Assembly (NCBI RefSeq): GCF_001636845.1
Contig: NZ_LITT01000010.1
Coordinates: 1 to 64,000 of the forward strand
Length of the DNA: 64,000 bases
Origin: Clostridium ljungdahlii
GTDB taxonomy: Bacteria; Bacillota; Clostridia; Clostridiales; Clostridiaceae
Direction of reading: 5' to 3'
Position numbers and translations under genes: made by a program. The notes beneath the pieces are model-generated. The model did no database searches. It saw only the letters and a list, made by a program, of their open reading frames with translations, and was not told the DNA's origin. Each line of letters starts with the position of its first letter. The stretch's first letter is position 1. This document shows positions 18,075 to 27,784 of the stretch, piece after piece.

Positions 18075-18209
18075 GTGGATATCCAATTAGATCATTTAGT
18101 TAGAGTAGCCATACATATTAATAAAGGACAATATAGCATTGATAAGATCTTTCTTGATATAGCCTTTTCTGAAAATAGTGGATTATCAGAAACAATCTTA
18201 AAATTGTAG
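18075..18209 (+). other. Short coding fragment in an otherwise empty stretch (18000-18505)
   Basis: A frame of 44 codons from a GTG reads DIQLDHLVRVAIHINKGQYS ... SGLSETILKL and looks like real protein, but it has no ribosome site and nothing continues it. It is probably the relic of a deleted gene. The rest of 18000-18505 shows no gene; a GAAGGTGGA ribosome site at its end belongs to the next gene. Confidence 0.3.
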
Positions 18210-18505
18210 AAAAGTGTTATGGATTACATAATTATAGGAGACAATCAATATTGCAGTTTTAAAGAAAGGGTTTATTGTAGATGTCTTATAATAAAAAATA
18301 TGTATTATTCTACTATTCAAGAGTAGTAATAATATCAAGATGTTGTACAAAATGATATAATTTACTTGTAAGTTAATTCACAAAAGTAATTTATTACGTC
18401 ACAATTATTAAACATAAAAAGGTTAAATTAATATGAGTATTATCGGATGACCACATGTAATGGTAGAAAGTAGTTATAAATTAAAGATATAGAAGGTGGA
18501 ATAAA

Positions 18506-19024
18506 ATGAACGCAGTTTTGACAGTAATTCCAATTATACTTATTAGGTATGGACTTTTAAGTATAGTAAACAAAAAAGCACTTAAACGTGCGGGTTTATT
18601 TGCTCCAGTAATCGGAAGAGAAAAAGTAGCATATTGGGTTTATCAAATTTCAACTACCCTTATTTTACTATATTTGTTATTACTTAAAATCAGGGCAGGC
18701 TCTGAGTGGTTTTATATAGGTCTAATAATCTATAGTTTAGGGATTATTTTATATGGGGTATCTATAATAAATTATGCTAAGCCTAAAATGAGCGGAATAA
18801 ATTTAAATGGGTTATATCGAGTGTCCCGAAATCCTATGTACATTGCATATTTTATTTATTTCTTAGGATGTGTATTTCTAACTCAATCATGGATATTGCT
18901 TGTGCTATTAATATGTTTTCAAATATCAGCGCATTGGATTATTCTTTCAGAAGAAAGATGGTGTATTAAGGAATTTGGAGAAGAATATTTAAAATATATG
19001 AATAGAGTAAGGCGTTATATTTGA
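18506..19024 (+). CDS. Isoprenylcysteine carboxyl methyltransferase-family membrane protein
   Basis: 172 aa with about four to five membrane spans. The C-terminal signature of the ICMT/PEMT family is present: GLYRVSRNPMYIAYFIYFLG near residue 105 and SEERWCIKEFGEEYLKYMNRVRRY at the end, the region that binds S-adenosylmethionine. ATG follows GAAGGTGG. Bacterial members methylate unknown lipid or protein carboxylates. It stands alone on the plus strand before the APH gene and is probably cargo. Confidence 0.8.
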   Translation: MNAVLTVIPIILIRYGLLSIVNKKALKRAGLFAPVIGREKVAYWVYQISTTLILLYLLLLKIRAGSEWFYIGLIIYSLGIILYGVSIINYAKPKMSGINLNGLYRVSRNPMYIAYFIYFLGCVFLTQSWILLVLLICFQISAHWIILSEERWCIKEFGEEYLKYMNRVRRYI

Positions 19025-19072
19025 TAGGTATAATAAAATTTTATTTGACCCATAATTCACATTTTTCTTATC

Positions 19073-19170
19073 TAACGTATCAACCGTTGATGTGCCTTTT
19101 ATTTATGTTAATTACCATAGTTTTGATACTTTGCCCCTGGTAACACGTTCTCTAGTATTACCCCCTTTAG
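19073..19170. repeat. Dispersed repeat R, copy 1
   Basis: Begins with the hairpin ACGTATCAACCGTTGATGTG, then TTAATTACCATAGTTTTGAT, TTTGCCCCTGGTAACACGTTC and TAGTATTACCCCC. The same order is seen on the opposite strand at 45116-45211, and, without the hairpin, at 39710-39780. The surrounding gap 19025-19453 otherwise holds only a 24-codon frame at 19269 (MKLFDEIKEYLL ...) that looks like a gene relic. Confidence 0.65.
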
Positions 19171-19453
19171 AGTATAGTTTCTGTGTTTTGCTACCTGGTC
19201 TCCTTCGATGATATACATTATTATTAGGTACCTATTCAGACCACATTACTATTAAGGAAACATAAAGAATGAAATTATTTGATGAAATAAAAGAATATCT
19301 ATTAATGATAATGGTGGTATTATTGCTATATACGATACAATAAATCTACAACTTGCAAGAAAACCATAACTTACTGTTATTATCATAATAGGAAGTTCAA
19401 CAAATACTTTTTGTAATCAATATAACTTTACCGATATGAGGAGGAAAATCACT

Positions 19454-20383
19454 ATGCTTGAAGAAGCACTTAAAAACTACAATTTTGCGCATCCTGAAAC
19501 AGTTTTTATTAGACATAATGAAAATATGACATATGAAATATCAGATAGAAATAGAAAATACTTGCTGAGAATACATAAGTCAGTAGAAAAGTTAGATTTC
19601 TCAATAAGCTATGGAGATACTCCAAGGCAAGTATTCATTGAAAGCGAAATTGAACTTTTAAAGAAATTACATTATATTGACAGTATAAAAACACAATATC
19701 CAATCAGAAATTTAGCAGATGAATACGTGACACGTTTAGAAAGTGGTGATTTAGTAACTGTTCTATCGTGGTTGGATGGCCATAATTTGGTAAATACCAC
19801 TATTACAGAAGGACTCATATATCAAATAGGACAAATGATTGGGAAACTTCACAATGCCACAGCTCAAATGTCTTCTGTAAAAAGATGTTGCTATGATGCA
19901 GTATATATATCTAGAGTTTCAAATGAGATAAGAAAAGCATATGAAGTGAAACATATAGGAGAACGGTCATACGAACTAATAGAGAAAGTTCTAAGTCATA
20001 TAAAACAGATTCTGGCAGAGGAAAAACGGAACTTTATATTAATACATGATGATTTAAGTAAATCTAACATAATATATAATAAGGGTAATCTTTCACCAAT
20101 TGATTTTTCATTATCAGGTTATGGTATTCCTGAAATGGAGTTAGGTCAGATTATCTGCAGTCTTCATAAAGATGAGTATATTCCCTCTCTTGTAGCTGGA
20201 TATGAATCAATTGGCAATCGTAAAATAAATAATTCCTATATTAAAGCATTTACTGCTTTATCAATTATTTTATATATTGTTATCCATCATAACAAGGTAT
20301 ATAAAAGCGAAAAATTTGTGGAAGCAATGAATAGATGGTGTAATACATTCTTTATACCAGCAAATATACAATTAGAAGGATGA
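19454..20383 (+). CDS. Aminoglycoside phosphotransferase (APH) family kinase
   Basis: 309 aa kinase-like protein. The catalytic loop is ILIHDDLSKSNIIYN near residue 200 (HDD where APH has HGD) and the metal loop is PIDFSLSGYG near 222 (DFS instead of DFG/DFD). The N-lobe ATP region is ENMTYEI ... YLLRIHKS. ATG 19454 lies 9 nt after GAGGAGG; the ATG at 19436 overlaps the ribosome site. Many members of this family phosphorylate small alcohols or antibiotics. The substrate cannot be told from sequence, and resistance should not be assumed. It is followed by a strong terminator. Confidence 0.8.
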   Translation: MLEEALKNYNFAHPETVFIRHNENMTYEISDRNRKYLLRIHKSVEKLDFSISYGDTPRQVFIESEIELLKKLHYIDSIKTQYPIRNLADEYVTRLESGDLVTVLSWLDGHNLVNTTITEGLIYQIGQMIGKLHNATAQMSSVKRCCYDAVYISRVSNEIRKAYEVKHIGERSYELIEKVLSHIKQILAEEKRNFILIHDDLSKSNIIYNKGNLSPIDFSLSGYGIPEMELGQIICSLHKDEYIPSLVAGYESIGNRKINNSYIKAFTALSIILYIVIHHNKVYKSEKFVEAMNRWCNTFFIPANIQLEG

Positions 20384-20451
20384 TATATTAGTATTGTGAA
20401 ATTCCAACTTATAGAACATATTGGCATAATAATTTATTACATAAGTTTTTT

Positions 20452-20486
20452 AAAAGACGTATCCAAACATTAATGCGTCTTTTTTG
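20452..20486 (+). terminator. Terminator of the APH gene
   Basis: AAAAGACGTAT pairs with ATGCGTCTTTT around CCAAACATTA, followed by TTTTT. The stem resembles the hairpin part of repeat R. Confidence 0.8.
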
Positions 20487-20509
20487 TTTATTCCTATGTT
20501 CTACGTTTT

Positions 20510-21205
20510 TTACACTGATTTTATATGCACTTTTTTATTCTTAAATACGGCCTCAAATCTATGAACCTGTATATCTTCAAAATCTATATGCCTAAGAAAG
20601 CTTAACATTTCAAAAAAAGATGTCTGAACCAACATGCGCTCAATTAGGAATGTAACTTTATCACTAAAATTTAATTTCTCATGACTAAGTAACTTTAATT
20701 TAGTATCTTCCATAACTTTTCTTACAGCCTCTTCTGCAGAGTTTATATCATAATTAATAATTTTATTATGTGACCTAATTACCTTTTTTTCAAACAAAAC
20801 ATATATAGCTCCATGAGTCCTAAATTTGTAAACTTCTCCCTCTTTTATTTTAAACTTTCTAGGATCAAGAGCTGCCACCTCAAATCCATTTATAAATTCG
20901 TCTACAATTTTATTTAAAACATATATGCTATTATGATTTTTTACCTCTTTAATATTTATAGCAGTATTCATATTTATAGAATGACTAACTTTGTCAATGC
21001 ATAAAGCATTATTTATAGGATTTGAAAATTTTAATGTAATCATTATAACGACAGTTATAAAAAATATATAAAAAGATATGGAAAACTTATATAAGATCAA
21101 AGACATAATAATTATAAATACTCCATAGTTATCTATAGTAACCAGCAGCAAATTTATAATTTTAACTAAACTGAATAGGGCAATCAAGAATAGCTTGTTT
21201 TTCAA
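20510..21205 (-). CDS. Membrane-anchored hypothetical protein, last gene of the Tad-like operon
   Basis: 231 aa from a TTG that lies 8 nt after GGGGGA. Residues 1-65 form two to three membrane spans; the remaining 165 aa are soluble and mostly cytoplasmic by the positive-inside rule. No known domain was recognised. It follows the second ATPase by about 110 nt on the same strand and is probably part of the pilus or transfer apparatus. It appears intact, unlike several genes upstream. Confidence 0.55.
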   Translation of the reverse strand: MKNKLFLIALFSLVKIINLLLVTIDNYGVFIIIMSLILYKFSISFYIFFITVVIMITLKFSNPINNALCIDKVSHSINMNTAINIKEVKNHNSIYVLNKIVDEFINGFEVAALDPRKFKIKEGEVYKFRTHGAIYVLFEKKVIRSHNKIINYDINSAEEAVRKVMEDTKLKLLSHEKLNFSDKVTFLIERMLVQTSFFEMLSFLRHIDFEDIQVHRFEAVFKNKKVHIKSV

Positions 21206-21316
21206 AATGGCAATCCCCCTTTTAAAAGGCTTATTTTAAAGTACAATTTAGAATTGAAAAATTAGAAAACTGAATATTATATTTAATTTCCTAAATGTAA
21301 ATAAATTTGATTATTT

Positions 21317-22757
21317 TTAAATTTTCATTTTTTCATAAAGGTTATTAAGCTGGTCTAAATTATCTTGTGTAAATTCATAATCTAAAGCTCTATCTAAAAA
21401 GCTGTCAGATATTCGATTTATAGAAAGTAATTCATCACATTTTCTGTCGTATTGAAAGAGTGTGCTTAGTTCATATGGCTTGTGATACTTTTCTGGCTTA
21501 AATATTACCTCTGAAACTTTCTTTATATATCTTCTCCCTGTATGTCTGTTTATTGAAAGGAATATTAAAAGATTAACAGCTCTAGCTATATCATATAGTG
21601 CAGATTCTTCGTTCTTATATATTCCTCCACGTATAAGCATATTTTTATAATCATACATGAAATCTTCATTGGATGACGTATGGAAACTTCCCATACTTCC
21701 CCTATTTTGCCTGGTCATTGCCTCTAAGGTTATATATGCTTCTTCTGGAGTTCTAACTTCACCATCTATGATAATATCACGGTTCATTCTAATACCCGTT
21801 TTAAAACAATCCTCTGGAGATTTTAGTTTAAAGAATTTTAAATTCTTAACGTCTTTATCAGGAAAATATTTAAGTATGTTTAATTCCATAGTAGATTCTA
21901 TGGTTAAAATTGAGACATTCTCAGGAATAGAAGATATGATTCTAAAAAGATATGTGGTTTTACCAGTTCCCTGCCCTCCCAATACAAAAATGTTGGGCCG
22001 GCCTTTCATAATTATATCCATGAACTCTTCCATATATAAATTTGAAGTTTTAGATTCTATTAAAGTATTTTTTGAAAAGAAATCAGCTCCCGTATACCTT
22101 AAGTCAAGTGAATAATACCTGCTGTAAGGGGGCATTACAGCCGTTACCCTAGCACCACAAATCCTCTCACATAAAACCTCTGGATTGTTGGGGTCAAGTG
22201 GATGAAAATTATCTAATTTTGAAAATGATACACTTCTTTTTATCATATTCTCATAAGAAACTTCATCTTGAAAAAAAAGCTTTTGAACCCGCTGCTTTTT
22301 TGCCTTTTATCTGGAAACTTATAAAATCCTTAGTATTCACATCTATATCATTAAGTCCTTCTATATCATTATAACTGTATGGATCTATTACTGACAAACC
22401 ATACAATTCTTGAAATATTATCTGTGCTAAAAGCTCTATTTTTGTATCAAGGCTATCATCCTTACAAATACACAAACTATTTATAACACTGTCAAATTCT
22501 TTATTGCTACCTGTATATATTTTTTCAAAATAACTTACATGGTACTGTTCTATTAAAGAGTCTATATTTTTTGTATCTATCGATTCATTTATATAATTTA
22601 TAATAATAATCTTCAAACTCTTTTTACTATTAATATCTCCAAATTCAGCTAATTCCTTCAAAGAGTTTAAATTCTTGATATTAGCACGATTATCATCTAC
22701 CAGATCTCCTATAAACCTTAGCAGTCTATCAAGAGTGTCTATTTTATAAAGTGCCAA
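21317..22757 (-). pseudogene. Frameshifted CpaF/TadA-type secretion ATPase (second copy)
   Basis: Two frames join into one 479-aa VirB11/CpaF ATPase. The N-terminal part (to residue about 165) ends FISFQIKGKKAAGSKAFF and the C-terminal part resumes with DEVSYENMIKRS, NPEVLCERICGARVTAV, Walker A GGQGTGKTT, and AMTRQNRGSMGSFHTSS (the His box). The break is a run of eight A (22271-22278, T on the coding strand); seven would restore the frame, and the total length then divides by three. A TTG start at 22757 follows GGGGGA. The protein would power assembly of the Tad-like pilus. As written it yields two non-functional pieces unless slippage occurs. Confidence 0.8.
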
Positions 22758-22809
22758 GTAGATTCCCCCTTCCATATATTTATAGGGCAGCCATTTAACT
22801 GCCCACTAA

Positions 22810-23868
22810 TTACCTTACTTTTCTTATAAGCCTTACAAGGTTAGCATCTATACGCCTCAATTTAGGATCTTCCGATTGTAAAATTCTCTTTAATTTTATT
22901 ACACATATATCACCTAACCCTTGATTAAAACCTTCCCAATGAGGATATGGACATAAGGCACTTACATGTTTTAAATGTTTGAGTTCAAAAAATATACCAA
23001 AGGGTTCAACTCCTGTAACTACAGCTTCATAGCAGCTATTTTTTGACACCTTCTTAATATTTTCAAAATAAGGATCTCCTGCAGCTCTTTTTATTGAAAG
23101 CTTCAATACACCTTTTTCTAAATCAATTTCCTGAATTAAAGCAGTTTTTATATCTCCCATCTGAATTACATTTCTTAAATCTCCAATATAACCCCAGTCT
23201 ATTTCCTCTTTCGGTATTCTAACCTCCATTCCATAAGCTTCGACATAAGCTGTTGTACGTCCTATACCTACAATCCTAACTGGAATTTTATCTTTCTCAT
23301 TATGCTTAGGCAACTCTAATTTAGATCTTAAAGCCATAGCTTTTTTTCTCGATCCAACGGCAATATTTTTTTCTGCATCCAATTCAACAACTATAAAATC
23401 TACAGAAGCTCCTATCATAGTTTTCATTATGTTATAAATTTCACTTTGCTCCTTACGGTTAATATTCATCTCACTGGCAGGAACAAGTACCTTAAAATCT
23501 CCTTTGACACTGTATAGCCTCAAATCTTTTATAGAAACCTTACCTATAACTGAAGTATTCTTAGGTAAACTTTTAAGTTCTGAATTAAGATTGTAGTTTT
23601 TGATTAAATATTCTTTAAAAGTATCAAAAGCTGGAATTACATCTGTTTCTTTAAAGATTACGATGCCGTCTCTCGTAAGTTCCTTCTGATTAATACTTCT
23701 AATAACAGCAAGGTTTGAAGCTTCAAGCTGGTTTCTAAATCTTGAATATTTGTCATTTGCTATAACATTTTCATACAAAAACAAGCAAAGTATCCCTACA
23801 AGCATAAAAATTATTAAAATTAAAGGGGCTAATTGTATAGATCCCTTTTTCTTATTAATTTTCATCAT
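22810..23868 (-). CDS. Chimera: Tad-like pseudopilin N-terminus fused to S1-type RNA-binding repeats
   Basis: 352 aa, single frame. Residues 1-35 are a class III prepilin-like leader and helix (KINKKKG, then about 22 hydrophobic residues), and residues to about 125 look like a TadE/TadG-type ectodomain. From about 128 on the sequence becomes cytoplasmic S1-like: FKVLVPASEM, then VRIVGIGRTTAYVEAYGMEV with IPKEEIDWGYIGDLR and LKLSIKRAAGDPY, then YEAVVTGVEPFGIFFEL. That second part is the S1-domain protein often found in Firmicute integrative elements, beginning part way through its first S1 unit. An in-frame deletion joining two genes is the simplest explanation. ATG is preceded by GGGGG. Confidence 0.65.
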   Translation of the reverse strand: MMKINKKKGSIQLAPLILIIFMLVGILCLFLYENVIANDKYSRFRNQLEASNLAVIRSINQKELTRDGIVIFKETDVIPAFDTFKEYLIKNYNLNSELKSLPKNTSVIGKVSIKDLRLYSVKGDFKVLVPASEMNINRKEQSEIYNIMKTMIGASVDFIVVELDAEKNIAVGSRKKAMALRSKLELPKHNEKDKIPVRIVGIGRTTAYVEAYGMEVRIPKEEIDWGYIGDLRNVIQMGDIKTALIQEIDLEKGVLKLSIKRAAGDPYFENIKKVSKNSCYEAVVTGVEPFGIFFELKHLKHVSALCPYPHWEGFNQGLGDICVIKLKRILQSEDPKLRRIDANLVRLIRKVR

Positions 23869-23882
23869 CTTCTTCAGCCCCC

Positions 23883-24371
23883 TTAATGAGTTACAGTTCT
23901 TATTCCTTTACTTGTTGTATCCCAGTGCACAGTTATAGGTATAACATTTCCCTTTTCAGTAGTTACCTGCGTCCATCCAATCAAATGATGTTTTGTAGGA
24001 GTATAATTATAAGTCAGAGCTAGGCTTATAGGTTCTCCATAATTAGCATAGTTTTTATCATCTGTTGGATTTGGTGAATGATTATCTGCTGTATTTGAAG
24101 CTTTAATTTTTAACCTGCTGGCATCAAACCCTTTCATTTTACTTAAAGAATCAATAATATATTGCTTAGTATCTTCAGTTAACCCCCCGTCTGTTTCCAT
24201 ACGGAGGGATGCCTGCCGATCTACTTGATGAAGCTGCAAATTAATATAGAAAGTTTGAAGATCAACTACAGCTGTGAAGGTCACTACAAGAACTACAAAA
24301 ATAGCTATTAAGGAGCCAAGCATAGTCTCTGTAACTCCCTTTTTCTTTTTGGGGAATATTTTCTTTAGCAT
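23883..24371 (-). CDS. TadE-like pseudopilin
   Basis: 162 aa. It begins with a basic stretch ending KKKKG, then VTETMLGSLIAIFVVLVV, a prepilin-peptidase-type cleavage site (G/V, with Glu nearby) followed by one long hydrophobic helix. The rest is an extracellular domain with no cysteine. Length and layout fit TadE/DUF4320 minor pilins. ATG follows GAAAGGGG. It overlaps the operon trend, with 14 nt to the chimeric gene downstream and 23 nt to the small membrane protein upstream. Confidence 0.7.
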   Translation of the reverse strand: MLKKIFPKKKKGVTETMLGSLIAIFVVLVVTFTAVVDLQTFYINLQLHQVDRQASLRMETDGGLTEDTKQYIIDSLSKMKGFDASRLKIKASNTADNHSPNPTDDKNYANYGEPISLALTYNYTPTKHHLIGWTQVTTEKGNVIPITVHWDTTSKGIRTVTH

Positions 24372-24394
24372 CTAACTTGCCCCTTTCATAAAAT

Positions 24395-24598
24395 TTAATT
24401 AAATGGATCAGTAATATGTCTCCATAATGGTCCAGTAACAAACTCGTCTATTAATGTTACAAGGTCGGCCCATTTTAATCCTTTTACTGCAAGTACTATA
24501 GCAATCATAATAACAGTAAGAGCAACAACTCCAAGTAAGTGTCTTATATCTCCTTTCTTCTTTTTCATTAGCATCACTGCCGATAATTTTTTTAACAT
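24395..24598 (-). CDS. Small pilin-like membrane protein
   Basis: 67 aa with a KKKKG motif followed by DIRHLLGVVALTVIMIAIVLAV, a single hydrophobic helix, and a short polar tail. This resembles Flp-type pilins in size and in the basic-Gly-hydrophobic layout, but the conserved Glu at +5 is missing. ATG lies after GAGGAGG. It could be the major pilin of the Tad-like system or a small accessory subunit. Confidence 0.6.
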   Translation of the reverse strand: MLKKLSAVMLMKKKKGDIRHLLGVVALTVIMIAIVLAVKGLKWADLVTLIDEFVTGPLWRHITDPFN

Positions 24599-24636
24599 GT
24601 TTCTACTTCCTCCTCTTTTTATAGAATTATTTTTTA

Positions 24637-25269
24637 TTAGAATATATCTTTAAAGCTTGAGAATATTTGTATTCCAAAGCTGTAAAGTATAAGACTTGTA
24701 AGCCCTATAAATATAAATCCACCTACAACACCAATCCACATGCTTATTTCCTTGGTCCTAACGGATATTCTAGAAATTGCAGCATCTTTTAAAAGCTCAC
24801 TTTGGCTGTCAAGGAGTTCCTTAGAACGTCCTGTTGTAACAGCTTGTTTTAATGCCAGTACAAAACTATCCACTTCCGGTATATCAAAATTCTCAGCAAA
24901 TTTATCCAACGCATCTGGTATATTTTTTGTAAGTGATATTTCAATTGAAAGTTCTATAAGTTTATCCTTTAGCCTTTTACATCTTGCTACATCAAATACT
25001 TCCACAAGGGCACTTCCTAAATCCATGCCTGCAGCTCCTGATTGTATATTGAGAACATCATTTATATTTGGAAGATCGCTAAGTATTTCAAATTTTTCTT
25101 TTTTATATAGGGACTTAATCATAAAATCAGGAAGGAAAACTGCAATTAATAATGCAGTTACTAAAGAAAAGCTTACATCTGATGTTAAAAACAGTATTGT
25201 AAATAATATGAGAATTACAACTTTATAGAGGTAATAAGTAAATCCATTTATTTTTAAAGGGTTACCCAT
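24637..25269 (-). CDS. TadC-like type II secretion F-domain membrane protein
   Basis: 210 aa. Two N-terminal membrane spans (about 12-50), a cytoplasmic T2SF-type helical domain (about 60-175, LPNINDVLNIQSGAAGMDLGSALVEV and IPDALDKFAENFDIPEV), and a C-terminal span. This is the inner-membrane platform that contacts the secretion ATPase in Tad systems. The start lies 5 nt after the stop of the preceding gene. It appears intact. Confidence 0.75.
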   Translation of the reverse strand: MGNPLKINGFTYYLYKVVILILFTILFLTSDVSFSLVTALLIAVFLPDFMIKSLYKKEKFEILSDLPNINDVLNIQSGAAGMDLGSALVEVFDVARCKRLKDKLIELSIEISLTKNIPDALDKFAENFDIPEVDSFVLALKQAVTTGRSKELLDSQSELLKDAAISRISVRTKEISMWIGVVGGFIFIGLTSLILYSFGIQIFSSFKDIF

Positions 25270-25274
25270 CTTTT

Positions 25275-25508
25275 TTAAATTTTTATCTTTTTTTCAACAA
25301 TGTTTTTTACCTTATCGTTTTTTTCAATTCCTGATTTCAAACCTTGAAAAGCAGAATATTTTTTTCTATGTTCACCTTTAGCCTCTGATATACTCTTATT
25401 GCCTCTAAAGTATAAATAACCAACTGCAAAGTATATTATAAAAAATAGAGCTGCCAAGAAAACTATTTTTAATATAAAAAGCAATATGCCACACCCCCTA
25501 AAAATCAA
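25275..25508 (-). CDS. Small membrane protein of the Tad-like operon
   Basis: Up to 77 aa with a single hydrophobic segment (GILLFILKIVFLAALFFIIYFAV) and a basic, probably cytoplasmic C-terminus. The first ATG overlaps the end of the T2SF gene; a TTG at 25484, preceded by GGGGGTG, is a more natural start and would give 69 aa. No family recognised. Confidence 0.5.
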   Translation of the reverse strand: MIFRGCGILLFILKIVFLAALFFIIYFAVGYLYFRGNKSISEAKGEHRKKYSAFQGLKSGIEKNDKVKNIVEKKIKI

Positions 25509-26454
25509 ACCTAGCTAGTTTTTCTATTACAAGTATCCCTACTAAGTATGCAAAAACATTAATTGAAACAATAACTTGTCCTATTACTGAAACTTGAAGT
25601 TCTTGAAATAATCCCGGATTCATATAAATAAGCATTAAAACTATAACAATTGACATTCCTACTAAAGCAGATATACCAAATACACCTCTACTTATTTCCT
25701 TTTTTCTTAGATTCTGCTCTTTAGCAAATCCCATCATCAACTTTTCTGATTTCTTTAATACTTCAAGGTACTCATTTCAATGTTTTGAGCATATCTGCAA
25801 ATTTTTTACGAGAAGACTATACTGATTACTGTCAACCTTGTATTTTATATTCTCAAGGGCAGTATATGGGGGAATTCCATGTTTAACTTCATACTTGAAA
25901 CTTTTACAAATACTATTAAGTGGCTCCTTCATATAATCTCCCATTGAAGAAATAGCATAACAGATATCATTTCTTACCATACAGAAATTTTTAAGCAGAT
26001 TTATAAAATCTATAAGTCGTTTTGTTATCTTATTTGAATTTATTCCTACCAAAATGTTTAATAACACAGACGGCACCTTATATCCTATTAATGCTATAAA
26101 AATTGAAGGTACCAATATCTTTATAAACTTTTGAGACAATATGAAAAATACTACTGATATGATACAAGACATGCCTATTATAAAAGTTGGAGTTATAAAT
26201 TTATACTTAAGATTTAAAGCAGACTGCTGTATTAAAAGAGATAAATTTTCAATATACTTGGGTTTCTTCTTTTTGGATACATATTGAATGTCTTCCTTGA
26301 ATTCTTTAATATTAAGTTTATTTAGGCCATTATCTACCTTTTTCTTAAACCGTAAATCCCTTATATATGAAATTGCCATATATATAAGATTATATAAAAT
26401 CAGCATCGTTACAATTTCAAATATAATTATGAGCCAGTTATACAAAATCACCAT
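25498..26454 (-). pseudogene. TadB-like T2SF protein interrupted by an in-frame TGA
   Basis: One frame of 318 codons contains a TGA at about 25777-25779 in the cytoplasmic domain: LLVKNLQICSKH, stop, NEYLEVLKKSEKLMMGFAKEQ. The N-terminal span, the T2SF domain (KRLIDFINLLKNFCMVRNDI) and two C-terminal spans are all present across the stop. The residue replaced may have been Gly or Arg. The 5' end overlaps the ATPase gene by about 17 nt, with AAAGGAG 9 nt before a TTG at 26445. Without read-through the membrane platform is truncated. It would have paired with the TadC-like protein. Confidence 0.75.
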
Positions 26455-27771
26455 CTCCTTTCAGTCTCCCTGAAATAATGGCCTTTTCTACTTTCTTCAT
26501 TACCTTTTCACAACTGCTGCCTACTTTTAAAAATTCACCCTTATAACTTCCATCTGGATTCTTAAAAGTATTATATTTAAAAACTGGATTAAATATAGGT
26601 TTCTTTTTATTTTCATTCCACCCTGCCACCTCAGTTAATTCAAAGCACTTGTAATCCTCCATATATATAATTAAGTCTATCTCCGTAAGCATCTGCAATA
26701 AATCTTCTCTTGGAAGATCCGTCTTAGAATACTTCATAAGATGTACAATCTTATTCATGCACTCTTCTGATGACGGCGAATGAACACTAGTCCTCCCTAT
26801 ATGTCCACTATAAACAGCATTGAAAAATTCCATAGCCTCTCTTCGTCCTTAATTTCTCCTATTACCATTCTATCAAGACTCATAATAAGTGCATTTATAG
26901 TTAAATCCTTAAGGGTATATTCTATATCACTCTCACCTAGTTTTTTCTTTACTTTTTGAAGATATGTAGCTTTATGTGAAGTAAATAGCTCTTCAGATTC
27001 CTGCATAATTAGCTGTACATCATCGGGAGGTACATAGTCAAGACATGAATTAATTAAAGTAGTTTTACCACTACCACCTCGGCCAGTCCATACTATATTC
27101 AATCCTGCCCTAACTGCAGTTATCAAATATTTTTGTATTTCAGCATTTAACATGCCGTCCTTTATAAGATCCTCAAATGTCTTTTTCTTTTTTGGAAGCC
27201 TCCCTATCTCAACCTGTGAACCTGTATACGTAATAGGATCTATGACTATATCTATTCTAAGTATGGCATCCTTCTGTGTTTTTGAATCAGATAAGATTTG
27301 TTTTGCATTTATATCAGAAAGGCTTCCTCCATTTTTTATTGCAAGGTTATAGCAAAAATTCAGAAGTGATTTGTCTGTTGGAAACTTTACATCTGTAAGC
27401 TCTAATTTCCCATATTTTTTTATGGCTACGCAATTCTTATTAAAGATATAAATATCCGAAATATCTTTATTATTGACAAATGGCTGAATTGGGCCATATC
27501 CCCAGATGTAATTATTTATAGAAGTTATTAGAGTATTTAATTTATTTTCTGATACTACTGAAATTTTATTTGTTTTTATATATTTTAAAATTTCATCATT
27601 TATTAATGTTACAGGCTTCTTATTTTTTTCTATATCGTTTATCATAAGTTCACAATTTTTAACAAGATAGTCTACTATATCATCTATAATTTCATTTAAG
27701 TTTTTCTTTTGAGATACATCCATAACATGATGAGAATAGTTAATATCATCTAAATCTACTGTCAATGGCAA
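26438..27771 (-). pseudogene. Frameshifted CpaF/TadA-type secretion ATPase (first copy)
   Basis: 443 codons if repaired. The N-terminal part has Walker A TGRGGSGKTTLINS (about residue 220), an acidic box MQESEELF and DRMVIGEIKDEE; the second frame continues AMEFFNAVYSGHIGRTSVHSPSS, the expected His-box region. At the join the coding strand reads GAAGAGAGGCT where GAAGAGGCT would keep the frame, so an AG dinucleotide is duplicated near 26838. The TTG start at 27771 follows GGGGGA. It is the motor of the Tad-like machine, directly downstream of the TadZ-like gene. Confidence 0.8.
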
Positions 27772-27784
27772 AATACATTCCCCC

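Noticed and set aside
19454-20383. Aminoglycoside resistance gene
   Set aside because: The kinase fold is clear, but HDD and DFS differ from the usual HGD and DFG/DFD, and the family covers many non-antibiotic substrates.
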